Positions 48,807-57,413 of a DNA stretch of 64,000 bases are shown piece by piece. This DNA is from an uncultured Methanocorpusculum sp. (lineage in GTDB: Archaea; Halobacteriota; Methanomicrobia; Methanomicrobiales; Methanocorpusculaceae). Numbering within the stretch: the first letter of the stretch is position 1; each line of letters opens with the position of its first letter. Where the stretch lies: contig NZ_OY764081.1 in the NCBI RefSeq assembly GCF_963667985.1, positions 1,696,987 through 1,760,986 of the forward strand, read 5' to 3'. Under the pieces are notes generated by a model, which was not told where the DNA came from, did no database searches, and saw only the letters and a program-made list of their open reading frames with translations. A program made the position numbers and the translations under genes.

Positions 48807-49151
48807 TTATTGACACTGAATACCCATTTCGTACAGTGCATACAGCTCATTTGCCGCCTCTGGTCCGGCACGCCGCATCGTCTGCTCGATTAACACTTCC
48901 GCACACTCCGTCGGCAGGCAGGTAATCCCCTCTTCCCCCACGCGGATGAGTTCGATAAGCGAAACAAACTCCTCTTCTGTTAGTCTGTTGAGACGTGCCG
49001 CAAAATCATCGGCGTCCTTTGCATAATGGTTTGCCACCGGCGGAAGAATCGAACGATACTGATTTTCCGATGTTCCGCAGACAAGCGTATCACACTCCGG
49101 TGCGAGTTTTAAAAGAAGAGCGATATCGTGTTCGGATAATATGCGAGACAT
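48807..49151 (-). CDS. Hypothetical protein, 114 residues
   Basis: A soluble, mostly helical protein with no motif I can name. It carries the segments DDFAARLNRLTEEEFVSLIELI and PTECAEVLIEQTMRR and contains four cysteines spread along the chain. It lies downstream of the hemK2-like gene on the same strand after 27 bases, so it is probably the last gene of that operon. Confidence 0.6.
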   Translation of the reverse strand: MSRILSEHDIALLLKLAPECDTLVCGTSENQYRSILPPVANHYAKDADDFAARLNRLTEEEFVSLIELIRVGEEGITCLPTECAEVLIEQTMRRAGPEAANELYALYEMGIQCQ

Positions 49152-49178
49152 ATTCTACATTGGGGATTCATGGATTAA

Positions 49179-49760
49179 TTAGGTTCCGCAAAGAGAACAC
49201 AGATCCCGCGAAATCCTGAGGACATAAAGGATCTCGCCGTCTTCCTGCTTTTCTTCTGCCGCGACAAGGGCAATGAGTCCTTGTGCGTGACAAAGCTTGA
49301 GGATCTCGTTAATGCCTGTAAGGGAAGAGATGAGAAGAAGGATTCTTCCAAACGTCGCGAGGCGTGCCGGCGCTTCTCGAAGAAACCATTCGACGACTTC
49401 ACGCCCCGAAGTCCCTCCGTCGAGAGCATACTCAAGCCAGTCGTCAAACCACTCCTTTGGATCGGTTGGAAGGTAGGGTGCGTTGAATAGTATCAGATCG
49501 AACTCTCCAGAGATCGGATCAATGAGATCCCCTCTGATGACCTCGATACCGTTTATCTCATGGGCATATCGTGCAGCGTGGGGATTTATTTCGACGGCAA
49601 GGACCTGCGGGGTTATCTCGGCTACGGATTTTGCCACGGCACCCGATCCGGTTCCAATCTCCAGCACGCGGTCTTCCGGTTTTACTTCGGCACGCGCCGC
49701 TTTGATTAAGAGATACGTATCTTCTGCGGGAAAATAGATCTGGCTTGTATCGATATCCAT
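49179..49760 (-). CDS. HemK2-like N5-glutamine methyltransferase
   Basis: This SAM-dependent methyltransferase of the PrmC/HemK2 group has 193 residues. The SAM site is VLEIGTGSGAVAKSVAE (about residues 33-49). The NPPY-type motif is a variant, FNAPYLPTD (about 92-100). In archaea this short form usually methylates translation factor aRF1 with the help of Trm112. The ATG overlaps the ksgA stop region at 49760, so it is in the same operon as ksgA. Confidence 0.9.
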   Translation of the reverse strand: MDIDTSQIYFPAEDTYLLIKAARAEVKPEDRVLEIGTGSGAVAKSVAEITPQVLAVEINPHAARYAHEINGIEVIRGDLIDPISGEFDLILFNAPYLPTDPKEWFDDWLEYALDGGTSGREVVEWFLREAPARLATFGRILLLISSLTGINEILKLCHAQGLIALVAAEEKQEDGEILYVLRISRDLCSLCGT

Positions 49761-50536
49761 TATAGCAGGTCAGTAAGCCGGTTGGCAAGCTCAATAAAAT
49801 CCACAATTGACAGCATCTCGGGGCGTTTGCCGAGCAGATCTTTTTGGAGACTGCTGATGAGTTTTGCCATGATCTCTTCCCCGTAGATACTTTTCATCCC
49901 TTTGAGTCCGTTTTGGATCGTCTTTCTCTGGTGGGAGAAGAGTTCCCGAACGAGAACCGAGTGGACATCGCGGTTGAGAATTTTGACCGGCGGTTCATGC
50001 GGGATGATTTTTACGACCGCTGAATCAACTTCCGGTGGCGGGTTGAATGCCTGCGGCGGGAGTTTGAGGATGAGGTCGACATCCGCATAGGTCTGGACCA
50101 TCACGGAAAGCCTGCCGTATTCACCGTCGCCCGGCGGAGAAACCATTCGTTTTGCGAACTCCCACTGATACATCAAAACAGCGGTCTCGAATCCGATTTC
50201 AAGGAGCCGGAACGTGATCTTCGAAGAGATCGAGTAAGGGAGATTTGCAATAACCAGATCAAATGCGGGAAGCGGCACCTTTGATGCATCGCCTCTGGTA
50301 ATCGTCAGCTGACCGGTGGAAAGTTCCTCTTCGAAACGCAGTTCAAGGTTCGGCAGAAGTGTTCCGTCAAGTTCGACTGCTCTGACGTTTGCTCCCCGCT
50401 CTAGAAGTGCTGCTGTCAGGACTCCGCCGCCGGGTCCAACTTCAAGCACTGTTCTTCCTTGAATCGGGACTGAATCGGCGATAAAATCCACGGCGTCTGT
50501 ATCAATCAGAAAATGCTGATCCTTTGGCGCTTTCAT
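49760..50536 (-). CDS. ksgA: 16S rRNA dimethyladenosine transferase KsgA/RsmA/Dim1
   Basis: KsgA dimethylates two adenines near the 3' end of 16S rRNA. Motifs are DQHFLIDTDAVDFIA at the start, VLEVGPGGGVLTAALLERGANVRAVELD (about 30-57) and the NLPYSISSKI catalytic motif (about 98-107). The 258 residues are normal. It is in the conserved archaeal cluster rpl21e-rpoF-DUF655-ksgA. Confidence 0.95.
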   Translation of the reverse strand: MKAPKDQHFLIDTDAVDFIADSVPIQGRTVLEVGPGGGVLTAALLERGANVRAVELDGTLLPNLELRFEEELSTGQLTITRGDASKVPLPAFDLVIANLPYSISSKITFRLLEIGFETAVLMYQWEFAKRMVSPPGDGEYGRLSVMVQTYADVDLILKLPPQAFNPPPEVDSAVVKIIPHEPPVKILNRDVHSVLVRELFSHQRKTIQNGLKGMKSIYGEEIMAKLISSLQKDLLGKRPEMLSIVDFIELANRLTDLL

Positions 50537-50545
50537 AAAAAAAGA

Positions 50546-51133
50546 TTATTTGGAGGTAAAGAGATGATACTTCTCTTCCGGATTTTCGAGTTCGAGCATA
50601 ATCCGTTCGCGGATAAACTTCTCCGGTTTCTGGAGGGTCTTCACCCGGGTACGAATGTCTTCGAAACTTTCAAACGGTTTTTTCTGTCTTTCTTCCAGGG
50701 TGTCGGTCAGTGTTTTTTTACCGAACCCGGGAAGCAGATTTAACATGTGCATCTTGAGGCTTATTGGAACTGCGGTGTTGTAAAACTCCACGAATCGTCC
50801 TTCAGACTCGGCAATGATTTTCTCGACTACCGGCTCAAGCTCGCCTTTTGCAGTGGGTGTCAGTTCATCGTAGGATAACCGGCGTTTTACCCGCTCGACA
50901 TGCTTTCTTTCATCTTCACCCATGTAGACTTTGTCGTGCAGATTGATCGCCACGTCTTTCTTTGCGATGATTTCGAGGAGTTTGAACTGGTCAGTACCTA
51001 CTGCGAGAATGATTGATTCGCGCTGATTCAAAGGACGCCGGTCGCTTGCATATCCCCACTGGAGATAATCAAGCACTACGGCTTCAACTTCCTTTTTATT
51101 GGTCCTCTCAGTCTTTGGCGGCATTTCTACCAC
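50546..51133 (-). CDS. DUF655 nucleic acid-binding protein
   Basis: This 195-residue protein is of the archaeal DUF655 family, with an S1/OB-like N-terminal part (KEVEAVVLDYLQWGYASDRRPLNQRESIILAVGTDQFKLLEI) and a helix-hairpin-helix region near the C-terminus (LLPGFGKKTL). The family sits next to rpoF and ksgA across Euryarchaeota, suggesting an RNA role. No activity is established. Confidence 0.88.
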   Translation of the reverse strand: MVEMPPKTERTNKKEVEAVVLDYLQWGYASDRRPLNQRESIILAVGTDQFKLLEIIAKKDVAINLHDKVYMGEDERKHVERVKRRLSYDELTPTAKGELEPVVEKIIAESEGRFVEFYNTAVPISLKMHMLNLLPGFGKKTLTDTLEERQKKPFESFEDIRTRVKTLQKPEKFIRERIMLELENPEEKYHLFTSK

Positions 51134-51502
51134 TCACTCGAATTTATGCAGAGTGTCAAGAATCTGATCTAAATCTTCGGGGAGAAGAGTAAACCGTTCT
51201 TTCGCGTAAATTGCCCGGATCTCATCACGGCTCTTTGGCATGATGTTTACTATCCTGCAGGCGATTTCCGGCTTCGTCTTCTCCATGGATTCGAGAATAC
51301 TTAGAAGGGATTTTGTCGTTTCAACGCTGCATTTACTGAGACTGTCTGCATGGTCAATACTCTTACGCAGTTCGTATGATATGCTCCTGGCGGTGTCGTC
51401 ACCCTCTTCCCCCTTGGAACGATTTTCGCGGATCGCAATAAGTTCTTCGCGAAGCTCTGGGAGGGTCATCATATCTTCACTGATAATTTTCTTTTCTTTC
51501 AT
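51134..51502 (-). CDS. rpoF: DNA-directed RNA polymerase subunit F (Rpo4)
   Basis: Rpo4 forms the stalk of archaeal RNA polymerase with Rpo7. The 122-residue helical protein shows the RpoF pattern LTLPELREELI near the start and a C-terminal HRDC-like helical part (AKERFTLLPEDLDQILDTLHKF). Its stop abuts the DUF655 start. The stalk partner rpoE is not in the window. Confidence 0.93.
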   Translation of the reverse strand: MKEKKIISEDMMTLPELREELIAIRENRSKGEEGDDTARSISYELRKSIDHADSLSKCSVETTKSLLSILESMEKTKPEIACRIVNIMPKSRDEIRAIYAKERFTLLPEDLDQILDTLHKFE

Positions 51503-51541
51503 GCGAGATTCCTGATAAATATAAAATAAGTATGTGGGGGT

Positions 51542-51838
51542 TTAATTATATTTCTGCGCCGTGAGGTGCTGCGGTCTTGCAATGACAGTTTTGGTTGCAT
51601 TGCCGTCTTTGATCTCAAGGAGCCAGGCTCTGCCTCTCTTGCCGACGATTGTTCCGGTTTTACCGTGGAATCTCGGGTGGGGCTGACCTTTCTGAACGCT
51701 TGAGTCTAAGACAAGGTGAACTTTCTGTCCTTCTTCGAAGTTCTGAATGACCTTGGTCACGTTGGGCATACCACGGGTACGCAGGGTTTTCTGTAACTTA
51801 TATCTTGTCCGTTTTTTAATTCCATTGTGCTTTGCCAT
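51542..51838 (-). CDS. rpl21e: 50S ribosomal protein L21e
   Basis: A 98-residue archaeal/eukaryotic ribosomal protein. Features are the basic N-terminus KRTRYKLQKTLRTRGM and the HPRFHGKTGTIVGKRGRAWLLE segment. It lies 2 bases after pus10. Confidence 0.95.
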   Translation of the reverse strand: MAKHNGIKKRTRYKLQKTLRTRGMPNVTKVIQNFEEGQKVHLVLDSSVQKGQPHPRFHGKTGTIVGKRGRAWLLEIKDGNATKTVIARPQHLTAQKYN

Positions 51839-51840
51839 GT

Positions 51841-53106
51841 TTACTCATCTCCACTATTTGGTAATCCGTCTACCTGCACCACGTCTAATTCGACGACTTT
51901 GGCGGGTACGGCGAGGATTTCAGCAAGACTGGGCGTTGTTCTGCCCCCGTCTCCTGATACGAGCTCTTTGATATAGAGACCTCCCTCACCAAGCACTTCG
52001 AGCCGGTAAAGGCCATTCTCCTCACCAAGAACTCCTATGTCAATGACCTGTCTCTTTCGAACGAGGTCGGCACGTCGGTGCGAGACCCGTTCAGGCGTGC
52101 GCTGATCAATCCAGGCTCCTTTGAGCTTGGATACAGCATTCTGCACGGTTTCCAGAGAGATACGGTCATCTATTGAGACTAGAATCCTGTATGTTTTATG
52201 CCCTTTGTTTGATTTAAGCATTTCCACGGTTTTTTTGTCTGACCAGCTTTCCAGGACGACTCCTACCCGCGGGTTGGCAGATGCATTTATTGCATTTTCC
52301 AGCTCTTTTAAATCAAATGTACGTTTTTTCGGGTTCTGCATCTCCATTACAAAGGGTCTTCCGGTTCCAATCATCACCGCATCGATGTCTTCTCTACCGG
52401 CTCCGTGAAGAACCCCGCAGTCGCTGGCAAAAATGCGTTTCGGCGCTTCTGCTATGAGCTCTTCTACTGATGTGGGGTATTGTTTGCCGGTAAAGTTACA
52501 GATTTCGCAGCCTTTCCCTTTGCATGCGCGGCAGTCCCAGTGCGTTTGCGGGATCCCGCGTTCGTATTTCAGGTATCTGCCGTAGAAGTATAGGGATGCG
52601 ATCTGAACCTCAACACAGTCGTCTGCGATATTCAGGACGATGGTGACCTCGGGATTTTTCGGATTTCCGTGTTTGCCGGTAAGGGCAGAAACCGCCTTTC
52701 CTACTTCGCGGTTCATCTCAGATTTGAGGGGTTCGGGATTGTCAAGCGATAGATCCGACCAGAGCATCTCTTCCGATTCTGCCATCATCGGGGGAACTCT
52801 TGTTCCAATGACGAATGTTTCGTGTTCGATTCCTTGTACGGCAGCTGCTGCTTTTTCAGCCCAGTAGGGGATGGTATCGAATAAGTCGTTACAGACCCAG
52901 CAGGTTCCTTTTTCGTATGGTTTGTAGGGGATATTATATGCGAGAGAATGGGCTATTCTTAGTGAACGACCCCGTTCTTCGTTGGTGAGTCCGAATGATT
53001 TTTTTGCGAACAATCTTCCAAGGCAGTGATCGCAAATATCTCCGTATTCTAATATGGCGTTGACGAGTTCAAGCATTTGATTCTTTATTATTGGGCGGGA
53101 AACCAT
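51841..53106 (-). CDS. pus10: tRNA pseudouridine synthase Pus10
   Basis: Pus10 makes pseudouridine 54 and 55 in archaeal tRNA. The 421-residue protein has the N-terminal THUMP-like domain with zinc cysteines (CDHC, CWVC; then CRACKGKGCEIC) and the C-terminal catalytic domain containing REDIDAVMIGTGRPFVMEM with the catalytic Asp (about residue 246). It is directly after trmY, whose product methylates the pseudouridine at position 54, a clear functional pair. The start could instead be Met 11 (MLELVNAIL). Confidence 0.94.
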   Translation of the reverse strand: MVSRPIIKNQMLELVNAILEYGDICDHCLGRLFAKKSFGLTNEERGRSLRIAHSLAYNIPYKPYEKGTCWVCNDLFDTIPYWAEKAAAAVQGIEHETFVIGTRVPPMMAESEEMLWSDLSLDNPEPLKSEMNREVGKAVSALTGKHGNPKNPEVTIVLNIADDCVEVQIASLYFYGRYLKYERGIPQTHWDCRACKGKGCEICNFTGKQYPTSVEELIAEAPKRIFASDCGVLHGAGREDIDAVMIGTGRPFVMEMQNPKKRTFDLKELENAINASANPRVGVVLESWSDKKTVEMLKSNKGHKTYRILVSIDDRISLETVQNAVSKLKGAWIDQRTPERVSHRRADLVRKRQVIDIGVLGEENGLYRLEVLGEGGLYIKELVSGDGGRTTPSLAEILAVPAKVVELDVVQVDGLPNSGDE

Positions 53107-53694
53107 TTAGGCTTGTTCTCCCCGGCTGTCGAACTCGTTGAGGATTACTATAATTGTGTGATCGGCGTGGAGAACGCGGGGGCCGACCGAGTATTTGGGG
53201 AGATCTTTGATCAGTTCCATTTCCTCCTCGGTAAAGTTCTGATGGTCGCTCAATATGAAATTCTCAGGCAGGGTCTCTGCGGTTCTGATATCCTCTCCGT
53301 TTTCGTCGAGAACTGCAAACTGATGTTCTTCGAGAAGTTTGGAAAGGCCGCTTTTTCTGATGGATATGCCCGGGGCCGCCCGCTGATATTCTTCTTCTGG
53401 AATTGTTACGAGTGCTTTTTTTATTAGAGCTCCCGCACTTCGCTCGTCGGGGTTGAGGGATTTAATTTTTTCACCTGAGAACCGAAGCGTTACCGTGTTC
53501 GCAGGATCGGCCTGTTCCCCTCCTTTGAGAATCAGGAAACATTCAGTGTCCCGCCGAAGGTCGTGACTCAAAAAAAACGAGGCGTTGATGCATCTGCATA
53601 ATACATCCATACGCCCGGCTCCTCCCGGCATATCGTTTAAGGAGAAGTCGGGTGTTGTGACTGCTTTGTGTCCTATTACGGCAAATCGTAACAT
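53107..53694 (-). CDS. trmY: tRNA (pseudouridine(54)-N1)-methyltransferase TrmY
   Basis: TrmY methylates N1 of pseudouridine 54 in archaeal tRNA. The 195-residue protein is a SPOUT-fold methyltransferase; FILSDHQNFTEEE is a characteristic loop near residues 147-159. I start at MLRFAVIGHKA; upstream residues in the open frame look non-conserved. It heads the translation operon, which runs on through pus10, rpl21e, rpoF, DUF655, ksgA and hemK2-like genes. Confidence 0.93.
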   Translation of the reverse strand: MLRFAVIGHKAVTTPDFSLNDMPGGAGRMDVLCRCINASFFLSHDLRRDTECFLILKGGEQADPANTVTLRFSGEKIKSLNPDERSAGALIKKALVTIPEEEYQRAAPGISIRKSGLSKLLEEHQFAVLDENGEDIRTAETLPENFILSDHQNFTEEEMELIKDLPKYSVGPRVLHADHTIIVILNEFDSRGEQA

Positions 53695-53786
53695 TGTGCT
53701 GTATAGTAGGAGGTATGGAATGAAAAGCTCATCTGGGTTTTTCATGTAATACTCATTTCTTCTAATTCAGAGGGCGCACACGAGGG

Positions 53787-53804
53787 TATCACACGTATCA
53801 CACG
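53787..53804. repeat. Tandem 9-base repeat tatcacacg
   Basis: Two perfect adjacent copies of tatcacacg lie between the trmY start and the mcr promoter, about 375 bases before mcrB. They could bind a regulator; there is no further support. Confidence 0.35.
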
Positions 53805-53956
53805 TTAATCGAATAAAGTATTACAAATGTTTATTGGAATGCATAACAAAAAATTACTTCAAATGAAAAGCGCTCTAAAAATCCTTAAATTGACAAAAAT
53901 GACCGAAATACTGATTTTGGATGATGATGTTGACCCCCTCATTTGTAAAGAGAATC

Positions 53957-53964
53957 CTTATATC
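53957..53964 (+). promoter_or_regulatory. TATA box of the mcr operon
   Basis: The sequence cttatatc is the best TATA candidate before mcrB. Its expected start site at about 53985-53990 gives a leader of around 190 bases including the hairpin at 54001-54029. Confidence 0.45.
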
Positions 53965-54000
53965 TCGACACAAAGATACAGTTAAAATGTCCCGAGAGGG

Positions 54001-54029
54001 GGCAGATATCATAGCTATGCATATCTGCC
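54001..54029 (+). promoter_or_regulatory. Near-perfect hairpin in the mcr leader
   Basis: The arms ggcagatat (54001-54009) and atatctgcc (54021-54029) match perfectly, and the intervening catagctatg is itself a palindrome, extending the stem past one unpaired C. If transcribed, the hairpin would lie within the first 50 bases of the mcr mRNA. It could stabilise the abundant message or bind a regulator. Confidence 0.55.
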
Positions 54030-54180
54030 TGGCCAAAAGGTTTTACAAACCCCGGCCGTGGACGTGAAAAAAAAGTAACCGTCATCAATTATCAGTGATC
54101 CTATTAGCGACAATCAGCAATTTTCAGGAAAAGTAACGGTAAAACAGCCAATCAAATCACCTTACAAACGAGGAAAAATT

Positions 54181-55494
54181 ATGGCAAAATACAAAGATGT
54201 AATCGACCTTTACGACGACAACGGCAAACTCTTAAAGAGCAATGTCGCACTCGAAAAGATCAGCCCGCTGGTTAACCCGGCAATTAAGAAAATCATCGAC
54301 GACACCAAGAGGACCGTTGCGGTCAACCTTGGAGGCATGCAGGATGCATTAAAGACCGGTAAGATCGGTAAGCACCAGCAGATTCTCGGTCGTGAACTCA
54401 ACCTCGATATCGTCGGCAACATTGACGCAATCGAAGCAAAAATCAAAGAGTACGTCTCTGTTGAAGCAGGCGACGACACGATGATTAAACGTTACAACGG
54501 CGGAAAACTTCTGTTAGTGAAGGTCCCCTCAGCACGTATTGCAGCAGCAGCAACCTACGATGCAGCCCTCACCTCTGTAGCAGCAGCAACCACCTATGCA
54601 GTTGTCGAGCAGTTCAACGTTGACATGTTCAACGCAAACACCGTCAAAGCAGCAGCATTCGGTACTTACCCGGTCACCATGGATCTCGCAGGCGGAGCAT
54701 GTTCTATGATCATGTCCATCCCCCAGAACAACGAGTCTCTCGGATACGCACTTCGTAACATCCCGGCCAACCAGTCTGTGATGATCACTCACCGTAATGC
54801 AATGCAGGGTGCAGCACTTACTTCTGTTTTTGAACAGGCAGGAGAGTTCGAAATGGGCAGTGCAATCGGTCCGTTCGAGCGTGCACAGCTCTTACTTCTC
54901 GCATACCAGGGTCTGAACGCAAACAACATCGTCTACGACCTTGTAAAAGAGAACGGTCAGACCGGTACTGTTGGTACTGTTGTCCAGTCCTTAGTCGAGC
55001 GTGCGATCGAAGACAAAGTCATCACCCAGGGTGCAGCAGCTAAAGGCGGATACTTCAAGCCCTACGAAACCAAAGACCCAATGCTTTGGAATGCATATAC
55101 CTCTGCAGGAACTCTTGCAGCAACCATGGTCAACTGTGGTGCCGGACGTTTCGCTCAGGCAGTATCATCAACCTTACTGTACTTCAACGACCTTATCGAA
55201 CACGAAACCGGACTTCCAGGCTCTGACTTCGGAAGAACGATGGGTGTTGCGGTCGGTTTCTCCTTCTTCAGCCACTCCATCTATGGTGGCGGAGGACCGG
55301 GTATCTTCAACGGAAACCACGTCGTTACCCGTCACGCAGCAGGTGTTGGTATGCCCTGTATCGTTGCAGCTTGTGCACTTGATGCAGGAACTCAGATGTT
55401 CTCCCCGGAAGGAACCGCCAAGATCTATGGTGAGACCTTCGGTCAGATCGACGAGTTTGCCCACCCGCTCCAGGCAATTGCAAAAGCAGTTTAA
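54181..55494 (+). CDS. mcrB: Methyl-coenzyme M reductase subunit beta
   Basis: McrB is the beta subunit of the enzyme that releases methane from methyl-CoM and coenzyme B, in an alpha2beta2gamma2 complex with F430. The 437-residue length is right. Typical parts are YDDNGKLLKSNVALEKISPL near the start and GGGGPGIFNGNHVVTRHA near residue 375, which lines the active site. It opens the operon after a long leader, with an A/T-rich cgaggaaaaatt before the ATG. Confidence 0.98.
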   Translation: MAKYKDVIDLYDDNGKLLKSNVALEKISPLVNPAIKKIIDDTKRTVAVNLGGMQDALKTGKIGKHQQILGRELNLDIVGNIDAIEAKIKEYVSVEAGDDTMIKRYNGGKLLLVKVPSARIAAAATYDAALTSVAAATTYAVVEQFNVDMFNANTVKAAAFGTYPVTMDLAGGACSMIMSIPQNNESLGYALRNIPANQSVMITHRNAMQGAALTSVFEQAGEFEMGSAIGPFERAQLLLLAYQGLNANNIVYDLVKENGQTGTVGTVVQSLVERAIEDKVITQGAAAKGGYFKPYETKDPMLWNAYTSAGTLAATMVNCGAGRFAQAVSSTLLYFNDLIEHETGLPGSDFGRTMGVAVGFSFFSHSIYGGGGPGIFNGNHVVTRHAAGVGMPCIVAACALDAGTQMFSPEGTAKIYGETFGQIDEFAHPLQAIAKAV

Positions 55495-55532
55495 ACCTGT
55501 ATTGATTTCTGCGTAAGCGGAAAGGAATTAGA

Positions 55533-56006
55533 ATGACAGAATCAACATACCCACAACTAAGAATCGTCCCCACGAGATTCCTGAATCCGGAGACCACCGA
55601 GATTCTTCTCGAAAAAATCTACACAATAGATGGGATACGCCGCCTTGTGCTCAATGGCCCAAACCTTCCGGCTACCGTACCTTATGGTCCGGCCAGAGGC
55701 ACGGTCAATGATAACTCGCTCCGGCGTGTCATAAAAGTCTGCGGTGAAGATTATCTTCTCCACGTTCAGGTCGGTGCAATTCTTCTTGAATTGGAAGATG
55801 CTTCTGTGATTCCGCTTGTCAAGGCGGCATGCGATGAGGTCTTCGCTGACAAATTCCCGTATGGAATCACCGAAGGTACCTACATGCGGTCGAACATGAC
55901 GACCACCGACTATGCCAAATACGGTATTGTCGATGATAAACGAATTCTCGGAATGAGCGATCCAAAAAGCAAGCAGCGCCCTATCATCCTTCAGGGAACT
56001 AAATAA
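55533..56006 (+). CDS. mcrD: Methyl-coenzyme M reductase operon protein D
   Basis: McrD is a conserved accessory protein of the mcr operon, thought to help assembly or activation of the reductase, and is not part of the mature enzyme. The 157-residue product begins TESTYPQLRIVPTRFLNPETTEILL, typical of the family. It sits between mcrB and mcrC. Confidence 0.95.
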   Translation: MTESTYPQLRIVPTRFLNPETTEILLEKIYTIDGIRRLVLNGPNLPATVPYGPARGTVNDNSLRRVIKVCGEDYLLHVQVGAILLELEDASVIPLVKAACDEVFADKFPYGITEGTYMRSNMTTTDYAKYGIVDDKRILGMSDPKSKQRPIILQGTK

Positions 56007-56008
56007 GC

Positions 56009-56632
56009 ATGCCTCTTGGTCGTGTAACACAACTCGTCGATTGCAGACAGAGTATGGGTATGGGTAAGGGGGGATCTCTTGCTCAGAGGGGAACCATCTC
56101 TGAATGTAAAAATCCTGATGTCATCATCGTGGGCATGTCTCCAGGACGGAGGCATATCACAAAACCTGTCTGCGATATTACGTCAGCACTGCGGCAGCAG
56201 GGGATCGAATACAGCGTAAGTACCTTGGTGCTGAACGCAGGCAGCGGCGTCCCGCCTGATGCGGATATCGGCGGGGTATCACTCGGCTCAAATTTCGGAA
56301 TTCTCGATCGCGAGATAGAACAGATAGAACGCCATAAAGTGGCTGTTCTTCACCACGGTAACATACGGTCTCATGTGGTCCACAAATCAAGGAAGATCCT
56401 GCAGGAATGCAACGTAAATGCCGTTGTTGTCTGCCAGGCTCCTGTTGATTATGAGGATCTTGCAAAAGCCGGAGTTAAGACCGCGTACGTCATGCCAAAA
56501 CCAGACGATATTCGGACCAAAGGCACAGTAATGGGACTTGTTACCGGCATCACCCGGGGACAGACGCCAAGTCGTGTGGCCATGTCAGATGTCATTCATG
56601 AAGTACTCAGAATAATCAAATCTACAAATTAG
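56009..56632 (+). CDS. mcrC: Methyl-coenzyme M reductase operon protein C
   Basis: McrC is found in the mcr activation complex. The 207-residue product contains the conserved DCRQSMGMGKGGSLAQRGT segment (about 11-29) and VIIVGMSPGRRHITKPVC (about 34-51). The mechanism in activation is not fully settled for the family. It lies 2 bases after mcrD. Confidence 0.95.
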   Translation: MPLGRVTQLVDCRQSMGMGKGGSLAQRGTISECKNPDVIIVGMSPGRRHITKPVCDITSALRQQGIEYSVSTLVLNAGSGVPPDADIGGVSLGSNFGILDREIEQIERHKVAVLHHGNIRSHVVHKSRKILQECNVNAVVVCQAPVDYEDLAKAGVKTAYVMPKPDDIRTKGTVMGLVTGITRGQTPSRVAMSDVIHEVLRIIKSTN

Positions 56633-56643
56633 GTGAACAAACT

Positions 56644-57408
56644 ATGGCATACAAACCACAGTATGGTCCGGGAACCTCCAAAGTTGCGGAAGTACGTCGC
56701 AACCAGATGAACCCGAACGTAAAGCTCGAAAAGATTCGCAGCGTCACTGATGAGGACATCGTCCTTATTATGGGACACCGTGCACCAGGACAGGCATACC
56801 CTTCGGCACACCCCCCACTCGCAGAGCAGGGAGAACCCGACTGCCCGATCCGCAAAATCGTTAAACCGACCGAAGGCGCAAAAGCCGGTGACCGTGTCAG
56901 ATACATTCAGTTCGCTGACTCTATGCTGAACGGCCCGTCCCAGCCTTACCAGAGAACCTATCTCGAATGCTACCGTTTCCGTGGTATCGACCCAGGAACT
57001 CTCTCCGGCCGTCAGATCGTCGAGTGCCGCGAGCGTGACCTTGAAGGATACGCACGTGAGCTTATCGAGACCTCTATCTTCGACCCGGCAACCACCGGTA
57101 TCCGCGGTGCAACAGTGCATGGACACTCGCTCCGTCTCGCAGAGAACGGTATGATGTTCGATATGCTCCAGCGTTGTATCCTCGACACCGACGGTGTTGT
57201 CAAATACATTAAAGATCAGGTCGGTGTCCCACTTGACCGCAAAGTTGCTGTCGGTAAACCGATGGACGCAGCCTGGCTGAAAGCAAACACCCCGATGTTC
57301 CACTCCCTTGTCGGAACTGCATTCCGCTCCGACAGTGAATATGTTGCATACGTTCAGCGTATCCACGCCCTCCGTACTAAATACGGATTCATGCCCAAGG
57401 AGGCCTGA
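56644..57408 (+). CDS. mcrG: Methyl-coenzyme M reductase subunit gamma
   Basis: McrG is the gamma subunit. The 254-residue length is normal. Recognised stretches are [22 protein letters not shown] and [26 protein letters not shown]. The gene is close to mcrA (5 bases). Confidence 0.98.
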   Translation: MAYKPQYGPGTSKVAEVRRNQMNPNVKLEKIRSVTDEDIVLIMGHRAPGQAYPSAHPPLAEQGEPDCPIRKIVKPTEGAKAGDRVRYIQFADSMLNGPSQPYQRTYLECYRFRGIDPGTLSGRQIVECRERDLEGYARELIETSIFDPATTGIRGATVHGHSLRLAENGMMFDMLQRCILDTDGVVKYIKDQVGVPLDRKVAVGKPMDAAWLKANTPMFHSLVGTAFRSDSEYVAYVQRIHALRTKYGFMPKEA

Positions 57409-57413
57409 GTAAT

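Larger units (their letters stand above)
53695..54180. other. 486-base promoter/leader region between trmY and mcrB
   Basis: This region holds the divergent promoters of the trmY operon and mcr. Noted elements: a tandem repeat of tatcacacg at 53787-53804, a TATA box at 53957-53964 and a hairpin at 54001-54029. The predicted mcr leader is about 195 bases. No gene is supported; a 28-codon frame at 53899-53985 precedes the predicted mcr start and is probably chance. Confidence 0.55.

Noticed and set aside
53899..53985. 28-codon frame starting MTEILILDDDVDPL upstream of mcr
   Set aside because: It resembles the first strand of a response regulator but stops after 28 codons and lies before the predicted mcr start site. 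Probably chance or a tiny relic.
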